The position numbers were made by a program, and so were the translations under genes. From Pirellulaceae bacterium (lineage in GTDB: Bacteria; Planctomycetota; Planctomycetia; Pirellulales; Pirellulaceae): DNA of 64,000 nt. Below are positions 33,375 through 43,100 of this stretch, piece by piece. The notes below the pieces were generated by a model. It saw nothing but the letters and a program-made list of their open reading frames with translations, was not told the DNA's origin and did not search any database. Numbering within the stretch: the stretch's first letter is position 1; the number at the start of each line of letters is the position of its first letter. The stretch lies in NCBI GenBank assembly GCA_028280445.1, contig JANQLU010000052.1, forward strand, positions 1 through 64,000. Direction: 5' to 3'.

Positions 33375-34784
33375 TTAACCGACCGAACCTTCCATTTGCA
33401 ATTGAATCAAACGGTTGAGTTCGACGGCATATTCCATGGGCAGTTCTTTAATCAGCGGTTCAATAAAGCCATTGACGATCATGGTGCTGGCTTCCGCTTC
33501 GCTCAATCCACGACTCATCAAGTAGAACAATTGCTCCTCGCCAATGCGTGAAACACTCGCTTCGTGCCCAATCGAGACGTCTTGCTCCATGATTTCGATA
33601 TACGGATACGTATCGCTACGGCTTTCGGGGTCCAGAATCAACGCATCGCAAACTACATTACATTTTGCATTGACCGCACCTTTTTCGACCCGCGCCAGCC
33701 CTCGATAGCTGCTGCGTCCACCATCTTTTGAAATCGATTTGGAGATAATTTGTCCGGTTGTATTGGGAGCCGCATGAACCAATTTGGCACCTGCGTCCTG
33801 ATGTTGTCCGGAACTTGCAAAAGCAATCGACAAGATTTCGCCGCGAGCTCCCGGTTCCATCATGTAAACGGCCGGATACTTCATCGTCAGCTGGCTGCCG
33901 AGATTTCCGTCCACCCATTCCATGACCGCGTCCTCGTAAGCGAACGCTCGTTTGGTCACCAGGTTGTAGATATTGTTGGCCCAATTCTGGATGGTTGTAT
34001 ATCGGCAACGACCACCTTTTTTGACCAACACCTCGACAACCGCGCTATGCAGGCTTTCCGATGTGTACATCGGCGCGGTACAGCCTTCGACGTAATGAAC
34101 CTGAGCACCTTCGTCGACGATGATCAGCGTCCGCTCGAACTGTCCCATGTTTTCTTCGTTGATGCGGAAATAAGCCTGCAGCGGAAATTCGATTTTCACA
34201 CCTTTGGGCACGTAGATAAACGAACCACCCGACCAAACCGCAGAGTTCAAAGCTGCGAATTTATTGTCGGTCGACGGGATGATCGTTCCGAAATACTCAC
34301 GCAGCAATTCAGGGTGTTCCTGAACGGCCGTATCGGTATCGGTAAAGATGACACCTTGTTTGGCCAGGTCTTCCTTGAGCGAACCGTAAACCACCTCGCT
34401 TTCAAATTGCGCTTTAACGCCAGCCAGGTATTTCCGTTCGGCTTCTGGAATACCAAGTTTTTCAAAAGTATCTTTGATTTCCTGGGGAACATCGTCCCAT
34501 GATTTTCCTTGCTCGTTGGTCGGTTTCAGGTAGTAATAGATATCCTGAAAATCCAAACCAATTTCTCCGCCCCATTTGGGCATCGGCTTGGAATCAAAAA
34601 TCTTGAGTGCTTCGAGCCGAAATTGGCGCATCCAATCGGGCTCTTTTTTCATATCCGAAATTTGGTTGACGATTTCTGCATCGAGACCTTTGCGTGCTTT
34701 AAAAACGGCTTCGGTTTCGGTGCGAAAATCATATTTATTGATATCGCCAACGACTTCTGTTTCTGCAGCGGCATCGGTTGCCAT
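33375..34784 (-). CDS. sufB: Fe-S cluster assembly scaffold SufB
   Basis: A 469-residue SufB, the cluster scaffold of the SufBC2D complex. The conserved stretches [45 protein letters not shown] and [21 protein letters not shown] are all present, along with [22 protein letters not shown]. The N-terminus is of the usual length. The ribosome binding site GAGGAAAAA lies directly before the ATG at 34784. It follows sufC at 51 bases. Confidence 0.94.
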   Translation of the reverse strand: MATDAAAETEVVGDINKYDFRTETEAVFKARKGLDAEIVNQISDMKKEPDWMRQFRLEALKIFDSKPMPKWGGEIGLDFQDIYYYLKPTNEQGKSWDDVPQEIKDTFEKLGIPEAERKYLAGVKAQFESEVVYGSLKEDLAKQGVIFTDTDTAVQEHPELLREYFGTIIPSTDNKFAALNSAVWSGGSFIYVPKGVKIEFPLQAYFRINEENMGQFERTLIIVDEGAQVHYVEGCTAPMYTSESLHSAVVEVLVKKGGRCRYTTIQNWANNIYNLVTKRAFAYEDAVMEWVDGNLGSQLTMKYPAVYMMEPGARGEILSIAFASSGQHQDAGAKLVHAAPNTTGQIISKSISKDGGRSSYRGLARVEKGAVNAKCNVVCDALILDPESRSDTYPYIEIMEQDVSIGHEASVSRIGEEQLFYLMSRGLSEAEASTMIVNGFIEPLIKELPMEYAVELNRLIQLQMEGSVG

Positions 34785-34835
34785 ATTTTTTCCTCAATCG
34801 GGGTAATTGCTATTCAAAATCAAAACGGGATTTAA

Positions 34836-35660
34836 CTAACTGACCAACTCGGCTGCGTCGGCAGTTTCGAGTTCATCATTCACAGCCGCGGCATCTGGAT
34901 ATTCGCTGCGGATACGCTCGTAACCTTGCGTGTGCAATTCATCGGCCAGCTCTTTGCCGCCGGTCTCGACGATTTTTCCACCCAGAATGACGTGTGTGTA
35001 ATCGGGAGTGTTGTGAGCCAACAATTTGTCATGGTGAGTAATGATCAACAGCCCCATTTTTCCATGACCGATCTCAGCAATACTTTGGCTGGCCAAACGA
35101 ACGGCATCGGCGTCGAGACCCGAATCGGTTTCGTCGAGAATCGCAAAACTCGGTTGCAACATCGCCAATTGCAAAATTTCCGCGCGTTTCATTTCGCCGC
35201 CGGAAAATCCGTCGTTGACATAACGACGTGCGAATTCGCCATCCATTTTGAGTTGCGACATTTTGTCTTTGAGCTCTTTGCGAAACTCTCGCATTGGAAT
35301 CAAATCTTCGCCTTCGCCTCGTTCGGGATTGCGAACATTGGTTGTTGCATGTCGCAAAAAGTCAGCCATTTTGACGCCGGGAATTGCAACTGGCCGTTGA
35401 AACGCCATGAAGATTCCGGCGCGAGCGCGTTCATCGGGATCCATCTCCAAAATGTCTTCGCCGTCGAGCAAAATGCTGCCTTCGGTGACTTCATAATTGG
35501 GATGTCCCATCATCACCAAACCCAAAGTGCTTTTACCGCTACCGTTGGGGCCCATCAGGGCATGTGTCTCGCCTTTTTTGATTTCCAGATTAACGCCGCG
35601 CAAAATCGGTTTACCGTCAACCGCGACGTGGAGATTTTCAATTTTGAGTGTGTTTGTCAT
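34836..35660 (-). CDS. sufC: Fe-S assembly ATPase SufC
   Basis: A 274-residue ABC ATPase of the SUF system that drives conformational change in SufB-SufD. Walker A is GPNGSGKST (about residue 37), the signature is FSGGEMKRAEILQ and Walker B is SFAILDETDSGLDADAV. The C-terminus (DAAAVNDELETADAAELVS) is longer and more acidic than in E. coli SufC (248 residues). It starts 3 bases after the sufR stop. Confidence 0.94.
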   Translation of the reverse strand: MTNTLKIENLHVAVDGKPILRGVNLEIKKGETHALMGPNGSGKSTLGLVMMGHPNYEVTEGSILLDGEDILEMDPDERARAGIFMAFQRPVAIPGVKMADFLRHATTNVRNPERGEGEDLIPMREFRKELKDKMSQLKMDGEFARRYVNDGFSGGEMKRAEILQLAMLQPSFAILDETDSGLDADAVRLASQSIAEIGHGKMGLLIITHHDKLLAHNTPDYTHVILGGKIVETGGKELADELHTQGYERIRSEYPDAAAVNDELETADAAELVS

Positions 35661-35663
35661 TTT

Positions 35664-36317
35664 TTAATCTTCAACAACAGGTTTCGTTTGTTTGTCTCGA
35701 ATTGCATGGAAAGTGCAGGATTGCCCACCACAGCCACAGTGATCGCGGCTGACCGTCAAAGGTTGATTGGTAAGCTTGGAAAGCAGTTCCTGCTCCATTT
35801 CACATATTGAATGGTCCGTTTCAGAAAGCTCGGGATACGGACAGCCAACCACTTGCAACGATATCTCGCCATCTTTCTCGACAGTCGAAAACGGAATTTC
35901 CCGCTGTCCAAAAAGCTTGGCAATCGATTGCAGTCGCTGATCAACCGTTTCGCCTTCGATCGAGTCGGAATACATCTGGCTCAGACGATCGGCAGCTCCT
36001 GAAATTACTTTTTTTCGAACATTTTCATCTTCGATTTCATGAATCTGTTCCCACAGGGCCTTGGCTAAATCGCCCAAGTTATTGCCCGCAGCTTGAAATC
36101 CGGACTCCGTCAACGAATAGTGATGCACCGGACGACCCCGCCCAGAATTCACCTCAACTCGCTGAACAAATCCCGCAGCCACCAAACGGTTCAGCCGTTG
36201 CCGAACCGCAGTCGCCGTAACTCCAAGCTGGTCAACCAGTTGGGTGATGGTCAAAGCGTGTGAGTTTCTCAACAACTCAATTACGCTTTTGTCCGTCTGT
36301 GCAATCTGGCTAGTCAT
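35664..36317 (-). CDS. sufR: SufR-like Fe-S-sensing repressor
   Basis: A 217-residue winged-helix regulator. The N-terminal DNA-binding domain (residues 15-70; LTITQLVDQLGVTATAVRQRL) is of the ArsR/DeoR-like type. The C-terminal region holds cysteines C159, C172, C194, C196 and C201 in the arrangement known from SufR (CPYPEL, HSICEMEQELL, DHCGCGGQSC). In cyanobacteria and mycobacteria SufR senses a 4Fe-4S cluster and represses its own suf operon. Its position as the first gene, 3 bases from sufC, fits that role. Confidence 0.88.
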   Translation of the reverse strand: MTSQIAQTDKSVIELLRNSHALTITQLVDQLGVTATAVRQRLNRLVAAGFVQRVEVNSGRGRPVHHYSLTESGFQAAGNNLGDLAKALWEQIHEIEDENVRKKVISGAADRLSQMYSDSIEGETVDQRLQSIAKLFGQREIPFSTVEKDGEISLQVVGCPYPELSETDHSICEMEQELLSKLTNQPLTVSRDHCGCGGQSCTFHAIRDKQTKPVVED

Positions 36318-36357
36318 AAAGGGCTTACCCGCAGGAGCTTTCAGTACTTAATAGGTG

Positions 36358-36394
36358 ATCTTATCCATTTTTCACATTTTTGACAACTAATTGT
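36358..36394 (-). promoter_or_regulatory. Promoter of the suf operon with possible operator
   Basis: On the reverse strand TTGTCA (36381-36386) and TAAGAT (36358-36363) are spaced by exactly 17 bases, a good housekeeping-type promoter 41 bases before the sufR ATG. The dyad ACAACTAATTGT at 36383-36394 overlaps the -35 box. A second dyad, GTTGACTATCAAC, is at 36446-36458 nearer the divergent transporter gene. These are candidate SufR sites, by analogy with the CAAC-type SufR operators of cyanobacteria. Confidence 0.6.
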
Positions 36395-36530
36395 GTTTTT
36401 AATCATACGCAATGTCAACTCGCAGATTGCCAATTGCCGTAAATGGTTGACTATCAACACCTTATCAATTACAAATTCGGACTTGATCAAAACGCCTTCT
36501 AGAAAAAAATCTTCGATTTCGGACGCACTC

Positions 36531-38525
36531 ATGCTCAAAACACGACGCACCTCCCGTGGTGCTGCTGGTCCCACGTTGCTGATTACGCTAGCTACGATTT
36601 TAGGATTGATTGCCGCTAGTTTTATTCCTGCGGATCGCACCAATAGCGTCTCGAGCCATGAGACCGTTTCGGTCCAGGAATCGGGAAAAACGGGCGATCA
36701 AAAATCCAAGAAATCCGACGACAAAAAAACACCCGACGGCGATCAAAAATCGGACGACAAAAAGTCGGGCGACAAAAAAGCTGACGATCAAAAAACGGCC
36801 GGAAAATCGGATGGCAAAAAACAGTCAGACAATAAAAAGACCGACGCAAAAGCTGACAACAACGACGTCAAACTCGCCGACATCGGTTTAGAGTCAAAAA
36901 AAGAACAGCCGGAATGGATCAAAAAAACCGACGAAGGTTTTGGCAAGGCGGTCGTTAGCCCGATGGCGAACGTCATTTTCAACACGATGGGAACTGAAAA
37001 CTGGTTGGGGACAGCGGTTCCGTTTATCGTGGTTTGGCTGTTCGTTGGCGCTACGTTTTTCACGATCTTTATGGGATTCATTAACCTCCGCGGTTTTTGG
37101 CATGCGGTTCGGCTAACCAAAGGCGACTTTGATGACCCCAGTAATGAAGGGGAGGTTTCTCACTTTCAAGCGTTGTCTTCGGCGCTATCGGGAACGGTTG
37201 GGCTTGGTAACATCGCGGGCGTCGCCATCGCCATTGGTGCGGGGGGTCCTGGCGCTACTTTCTGGATCATCTTGGTCGGCTTGCTGGGGATGAGCAGCAA
37301 GTTTGTCGAATGTACGTTGGGTCAAATGTACCGTACCGTCGACGAAAATGGTCGCGTATCGGGTGGCCCAATGCGTTACCTCAGCACGGGCCTCAAAGAA
37401 ATGAAACTCGGACCACTTGGATCGGTCCTTGCTGTCCTATTCGCCATTTTGTGTATCGGCGGTTCGTTCGGCGGCGGCAATACATTCCAAATCAGCCAAT
37501 CGCTGGATATTGTTAAAAGCGAAGTCGGTTTTTTCGACGCGTACCCTTGGGTTTACGGATTGATCATGTGTATCGCCATTGGATTGGTGATCGTCGGTGG
37601 CATCCGGTCGATCGGAAAAGTCGCTTCGAGAATTGTTCCGTTTATGTGCTTGGGCTACGTCATTTGCGTGTTGTACATTCTGTTTACCAATGCTGGCGAA
37701 ATTCCAGGTGCGTTTTCACGGATTTTTGTCGAAGCGTTTAGCCCCAAAGCTGCCTATGGCGGATTCCTCGGTGTCTTGGTCATCGGTATCAAACGAGCCG
37801 TCTTTTCCAACGAAGCAGGTGCCGGTTCGGCGTCGATTGCTCACTCGGCTGCAAAAACAGATGTCCCCGTCAAAGAAGGGTTCGTCGCATTACTCGAACC
37901 ATTTATCGATACCGTTGTGGTTTGCACGATGACCGCGTTGGTCATCATCATTACTGGCGTTTGTGACAAACCCGAGGAAAGAGTCTCACTAGATACTCTC
38001 AAAATCGAACTCGTTTCAGCAGGTGCCGATGAGGCCAAAATTGAAAAACTCACGCAACAACAGGCCGAGAGCTACCTGCTCAAATACGATGGCTCGCTGG
38101 ATAATGACGGCGATGGAAAACTGATTGTCCAGGATTACATTGCCAAAGACCGAGGTGCGTTTTTTACGAAACTGGCGTTCGCAACCACCGGCCAAAAAAT
38201 CTTTGTCTGGTTCTTGATTGTGGCCGTCATGTTGTTTGCCTACTCCACATGTATTTCCTGGTACTACTACGGTGAACGATGTTTCACGTCATTGTTCGGC
38301 GATGGCTCGTCACTAGTATTCAAAGTGCTATTTTTAGGGTTCACTTTCCTGGGCTCCATCGTCGCCACCACCGCCATCAAGGATTTTAGCGATATGCTGA
38401 TCCTCGGCATGGCATTTCCCAATATGCTCGGTATGTACTTCCTCAGTGGGAAAGTCCGTAAAGCGCTAAACGAATATTGGGGTCAGGTGCAGTCGGGCGA
38501 AATCAAATCAAAAAGCGGAAAATAG
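36531..38525 (+). CDS. Sodium:alanine symporter (AGCS family) with insertions
   Basis: A 664-residue transporter of the alanine-or-glycine:cation symporter family, bringing small neutral amino acids in with Na+. Core motifs are FQALSSALSGTVGLGNIAGVA, GGPGATFWIILVGLLGMSSKF and FSNEAGAGSASIAHSA. It is longer than the usual 450-550 residues. A hydrophobic N-terminal segment (15-31) is followed by a Lys/Asp/Ser-rich stretch (about 53-112). A loop at about 490-545 carries the calcium-binding-like DNDGDGKLIVQD (524-535). I chose the ATG at 36531, since the open frame before it is unremarkable. Confidence 0.85.
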   Translation: MLKTRRTSRGAAGPTLLITLATILGLIAASFIPADRTNSVSSHETVSVQESGKTGDQKSKKSDDKKTPDGDQKSDDKKSGDKKADDQKTAGKSDGKKQSDNKKTDAKADNNDVKLADIGLESKKEQPEWIKKTDEGFGKAVVSPMANVIFNTMGTENWLGTAVPFIVVWLFVGATFFTIFMGFINLRGFWHAVRLTKGDFDDPSNEGEVSHFQALSSALSGTVGLGNIAGVAIAIGAGGPGATFWIILVGLLGMSSKFVECTLGQMYRTVDENGRVSGGPMRYLSTGLKEMKLGPLGSVLAVLFAILCIGGSFGGGNTFQISQSLDIVKSEVGFFDAYPWVYGLIMCIAIGLVIVGGIRSIGKVASRIVPFMCLGYVICVLYILFTNAGEIPGAFSRIFVEAFSPKAAYGGFLGVLVIGIKRAVFSNEAGAGSASIAHSAAKTDVPVKEGFVALLEPFIDTVVVCTMTALVIIITGVCDKPEERVSLDTLKIELVSAGADEAKIEKLTQQQAESYLLKYDGSLDNDGDGKLIVQDYIAKDRGAFFTKLAFATTGQKIFVWFLIVAVMLFAYSTCISWYYYGERCFTSLFGDGSSLVFKVLFLGFTFLGSIVATTAIKDFSDMLILGMAFPNMLGMYFLSGKVRKALNEYWGQVQSGEIKSKSGK

Positions 38526-38574
38526 CGTCAGTCTCCGGATCGACTCTGATTTTCGACAACGAAAATAATTCAGC

Positions 38575-38615
38575 GGCGGTAATCGTTTATACATTACCGC
38601 CTCTATTCTTTTTTT
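38575..38615 (+). terminator. Rho-independent terminator of the symporter gene
   Basis: GGCGGTAAT (38575-38583) pairs perfectly with ATTACCGCC (38593-38601), followed by TCTATTCTTTTTTT. It lies 50 bases after the symporter stop codon and just before the next gene. Confidence 0.8.
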
Positions 38616-38640
38616 GTTGATATTTTGCGTGGAGCTTCCG

Positions 38641-39219
38641 ATGTACAAAAAACTCTGTCTTGCGCTCGTGTGCGCGTTTGCACTTGCTATTTTTACGGGT
38701 CAATCATCTGCCCAGGACGAGGAGAAAAAAAACAAACGAGGTAATAATCAACTCGTTAAAAATCTCCTCCGACCATTTGCCAAAGCTGAATTGACGGACG
38801 AACAAAAGGAAAAAGCTCAAGCGCTGATCAAAAAGAATTCTGAATCGCTCGTGGCCCTCCAAAAAGATCTCAATGGAATGCTGAGCAATGACAAACGAAA
38901 AGCCCGTCGCGAAGCACAAAAGAAAGCCAAAGAACAAGGGCTCAAAGGTAAAAAAGCTGCTGAATTCATCTGGAAAGAAATTGGAATCGACGAAGCCACC
39001 GTCAAAAAAATTCAGGAGAAAAGCAAGGCATTCAATCAAGCTCGCGTGAAATTGCAACGCGAAATCTATGCCATGCTCAATGACGACCAAAAATCAAAAG
39101 TCAAAGCTCGCGGAATCAAAGGCGGCGGCAAAGGAAAAGGAAAAGGCAAGAAAAAGAAACGCAAAAAAGATGATGGCGATGGAGGAGACAAGAAAATCGA
39201 TGATGGCGGCGGCCAGTAA
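38641..39219 (+). CDS. Exported basic protein with Spy/LTXXQ-like helices
   Basis: A 192-residue secreted protein. The signal peptide covers residues 1-24 (cut near SSAQ-D). The middle is helical and charged, with LTDEQKEKAQALIKKN and a later MLNDDQKSKVKA that resemble the LTxxQ motifs of Spy/CpxP-type periplasmic chaperones. The end is a GKGKGK/KKKKRKKDDGDGG low-complexity tail. The gene at 62542 is of the same type. I chose the ATG at 38641, since the frame upstream has no signal. A terminator follows. Confidence 0.72.
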   Translation: MYKKLCLALVCAFALAIFTGQSSAQDEEKKNKRGNNQLVKNLLRPFAKAELTDEQKEKAQALIKKNSESLVALQKDLNGMLSNDKRKARREAQKKAKEQGLKGKKAAEFIWKEIGIDEATVKKIQEKSKAFNQARVKLQREIYAMLNDDQKSKVKARGIKGGGKGKGKGKKKKRKKDDGDGGDKKIDDGGGQ

Positions 39220-39240
39220 CAATCGACCCATATTTTATCG

Positions 39241-39268
39241 AGCCGACTAAAATCAGTCGGCTTTTTTT
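39241..39268 (+). terminator. Rho-independent terminator
   Basis: AGCCGACT (39241-39248) pairs with AGTCGGCT (39254-39261), loop AAAATC region, followed by seven T. It terminates the preceding exported-protein gene, 22 bases after its stop. Confidence 0.88.
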
Positions 39269-39276
39269 ATGCGCAT

Positions 39277-39356
39277 GTAGGGCCGGTTCCCACCGGCCGA
39301 TCCAACAAAATGGCCGGTGGCCATCCAACCAATGCCGGAGGGAACCGGCCCTATAC
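39277..39356. repeat. Diverged palindromic repeat, GGGCCGGTTCCCACCGG family
   Basis: The left arm is perfect, but the right half holds an insertion (GGCCATCCAACCAATGCCGG) so that the final arm reads GGAGGGAACCGGCCCTATAC. It appears to be a copy that has partly duplicated its loop. It follows directly on the terminator at 39241. Confidence 0.75.
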
Positions 39357-39439
39357 ATCATCCGACGCGTCACTATTTTGAAACACGATGCGTGGCAGCT
39401 AAGATATCTACAAACTATTCGAACTGACTCCAAACCTAA

Positions 39440-40000
39440 ATGAATACCACATCAGAAAGCCTTTTGATTCGACTCCGATCCCCGGACGACCAGCAAGCCT
39501 GGGCCAAATTCGTCGAAATCTATACTCCCCTGATTTTTTATTGGGCGCGTCGAACGGGTCTCCAACAAAATGATGCCGCGGATCTGGTCCAAGAGGTTTT
39601 TGCACAGTTGGTTCAAAAGCTGCCCGAGTTTCGATATCAGAAACACAAAAGCTTTCGCGGTTGGCTTCGGCGAGTGACGGTCAACAAACGCGCCGAGCAA
39701 CTGCGGCGAAAAACACTGACAGTCGTCGATGAATCACCTTCGCAATTCGTCGATATCTCCAGCCAGAACGCGGAACAATTCTGGGAACACGAATACAAAC
39801 AACAACTGGTACAACGTTATCTGCAATTGATGGAGCCGGATTTCGATCCGAAAACCTGGAAAGCTCTGCGCGATTACCTGCTGGGTGCTCCAGCCGCCAA
39901 AGCCGCACAGGCCTATGGCGTTAGTATTTGGACGGTTTACTCCGCGAAATCGCGAGTTCTGTCCAGGCTGCGAACTGAAATTGGTGATTTTTTAGACTAA
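39440..40000 (+). CDS. ECF-type sigma factor (kinase-linked)
   Basis: A 186-residue sigma factor with regions 2 and 4 only. Region 2 includes DQQAWAKFVEIYTPLIFYWARR, DAADLVQEVFAQLVQKLPEF and FRGWLRRVTVNKRAEQLRR. Region 4 is at about 135-180 (GAPAAKAAQAYGVSIWTVYSAKSRVLSRL). The pattern is that of the planctomycete ECF groups that sit next to serine/threonine kinase genes. The kinase gene begins 129 bases later and carries an anti-sigma-like zinc finger. Its promoter is probably in the 39357-39439 gap. Confidence 0.88.
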   Translation: MNTTSESLLIRLRSPDDQQAWAKFVEIYTPLIFYWARRTGLQQNDAADLVQEVFAQLVQKLPEFRYQKHKSFRGWLRRVTVNKRAEQLRRKTLTVVDESPSQFVDISSQNAEQFWEHEYKQQLVQRYLQLMEPDFDPKTWKALRDYLLGAPAAKAAQAYGVSIWTVYSAKSRVLSRLRTEIGDFLD

Positions 40001-40129
40001 AAAACTCGCCTTTGCCGTCCAGCGGTCGAGGCAGAAAAAAAATTTGCGTTAGCGATACAAATTCCCCCAGCCAGGCGCATAGTCTGTGTTGAGGCATGAA
40101 TTTTCATTTCGGAAACGTGGATTTTTCAA

Positions 40130-43100
40130 ATGATGACAAAACACACACAACTCGACTGTCCACCCAAAACGTCACTTTCCAGTTTCGTGCTTGGAAAGCT
40201 TCCGGAATCCGAAGCGTTGACGGTTGAGCAACATTTGTCCCTTTGCGAACCGTGCAACGATACCCTGCGATTGCTCGACGATAGCGATACGTTTGTCGAT
40301 CTCGCGCAAGCGGGCTTACAAGCACTGGGCGATCAAAAGCCACAAAATGCCGACGACAATCAATTCATCGAAGATTTAATTAACAATCTCAGTGATCCAG
40401 AACGACTCAAATCCCAATATGAATCTGACCGCAGTTTGGACAGCCGCGCTGCCGAAGTCACTTGCTTGTTGGAACCAACCGATCATCCGGGTGAACTCGG
40501 ACGACTCGGAGGTTATCGCATTGAAAAACTGATCGGCGCCGGGGCAACAGGCGTCGTCTATCGTGCACTCGACGAACAACTTGACCGGCCTGTGGCACTC
40601 AAAGTGTTGCGTCCATCGTTAGGAGAAAATGCCCGTCAACGATTTATTGCCGAAGCCCGCGCTACAGCCGCACTCGATCACGAAAATGTTGTCACAATTT
40701 ACCAAGTGGGTTCAACAAACAATCTCGCGTTTATCGCCATGCAGTGGTTGCCGGGTGAAACATTGGAGCAACGCCTGCAAACGCAACCCATCCTTTCGCC
40801 AGAGTTGGTCGCACAACTCGGCAAACAGATCGCCGTCGGTCTGGCAGCTGCGCACGACAAAGGCTTGATTCATCGCGACATTAAACCGGCAAATATCTGG
40901 ATTGAATCCAATCGCCAAAGGATCAAGATTTTGGATTTTGGCTTGGCGCGAGTCACTGACGAAGCGACGAAAGTCACCGAAACTGGATTGATTGCGGGCA
41001 CACCCAATTACATGTCACCCGAGCAGTCGCGCGGCGAAAATCTCGACACGCGAACCGATTTATTTAGCTTGGGATGTGTTCTGTTTCAGGCGGCGACTGG
41101 CAAACCGCCTTTCCATGCCGACAATGTCCTGGGCACGCTGCAAGCCATTCAAAACATTGACCCGCCCGCCGCACACGAAGCCAATCCCGATATCCCAGAA
41201 GACCTTTCCAATCTCATCGATTGTCTGCTCGAAAAAAATCCGGTCCATCGCCCCTCGGGCGCCAATGCAGTCGCCAGCGCTTTCGAAAAACCGATGGAAC
41301 AATGGTCATTTCGACATCGGCCAAAAAATCAACTCGCCGCCAAGGCCGACACAGACGCGAAATACCGACGCCGCTCGACACGCTCCTGGATCATTGCTGC
41401 CGCATTGCTGCCATTGATCTTGTTAGCGGTCTGGTTCGCAGGTCCTCAAATCATCCGCATCGCGACCGATACCGGAATCATTGAAATTCGAACGGACGAT
41501 CCTAACGTCAAAGTGGAAATCCGGCAAAACGGAAAACTGGTTGAATTGGTCGATCTAGATACCAAACAAAAAATCGTCATCAAATCTGGCGAATATTCGA
41601 TTATCCCGCAAAGTGACAAAAACGGATTTCACCTGTCTGCCAACAAAGTCATCATGACCCGCGGCGGCAAACAAATCGTTGAAATCAAACGTTTGCCCAA
41701 GGCCGAAATGAAAGACGATCTTTCTGTCGCAAAAAAATCATTTCCGGACAAAAAACCTGCGCCAACATTTGATGGCCGCACTCGTAAACAGATCATTGCG
41801 GCGATGCAGACCGAACGCAGCGTTCAGAAAGTTGCAGATTTTGTCAAAGGCCTTCAACTGCTGACTCACACTCCTGCCGAAAAACGCGAAAACACTGAAA
41901 TCTTTCGTCAGTTGGTCCGCAAATATGGCATGAGTTCGCTGGAAATGTCTGTCCCGCGTACCTCGGAAAAACACTTTGATCAACGCGTTGCGGATCTCGA
42001 TAGCCGAGCAATACTGCTGCAACGAATTATGACGATGTATGATCGCGCTTTCGACTTCGAGCAATGCTGTGAATTCATCACCACGGAAATCGCCGAAGGG
42101 ACACCCGCCAGCCGGCTGTTTTTATTTCCGATGCTTGAGTTGACCGGAAGAAAAAAAAGGAATTTCGATAATGATTCACGGTCCCAACAGTTGTTGTCAA
42201 AGATCCTCGACGGTTTGTTGGCTCTGAATCAAACGGGGACAGTTGCGGAGCAAAGCTGGGTTTCATCGTTCATGCTTAAATTGCTTACAACCTGCAAATT
42301 CGAGGTTGCCCAAAAACAGCTGGTCATTGAAATCCTGATGAAACGGATGGAAGTGATTCCCAAGCTCTCTCAAGTCAAACTTGAGCAGGTCAAGGATTTT
42401 CGAGAACCGGCCTCCCAGGGAAAACTGGTCGATCTGGCGGAATTGGGATTATTACTTGTCACATTAAATCGTCTCGAACATGTCCCTGACCGTCAGGTGG
42501 GATTTTGCCAGTATGTTTTACACAACGCCTGGCGTTGCAATTATTACACTCGGCTACGAGCAATCAGACTATACGCCGCGATGCCGGAACACCAGCGTGT
42601 GTCGATCCTCGATGACCTGATGCAATGTCTCCAATACCGCCGTGCAAACGACAGTGAAAAAACCCGGATTTTGCAGGAAGCTTTGCGTCTCAAAGACGCG
42701 ATCATTCAAAGTGACAAGGCAAAACTCAAAATCTATAAATTGGCGATCAAGGAATGTGTTTTGATCGCCACGATAGATCAGATTGGTCCTATGAAAGAGC
42801 TGGTGAACGCGATCGATAAAAAACTGGGAAGTGCATCAGACGATTCTCCTGCCTGGGTGAAATACGATGGCAAATCATTTGACCAATGGCAATCGGCGCT
42901 TGAAGGTGAAAGAGAGATTTCGCGCATCAGAGAATGCATCGATGCCTATCGCGTTCTCGGTAACGATCAAAATCGCAAAGCCATTTTGTCGGATTGTTCA
43001 AAACTACTCCGAAGTTACGGGAGCCGAACATTCAATGACGAAAGTCGTGGATTGCTACAGGCCATGATCAAGCTGTTTGCGTCCATCCCTCCCCAGGATA

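Noticed and set aside
34926-35810. A 294-residue frame opposite sufC
   Set aside because: It is antisense to sufC and sufR and carries no domain; conserved genes take precedence.
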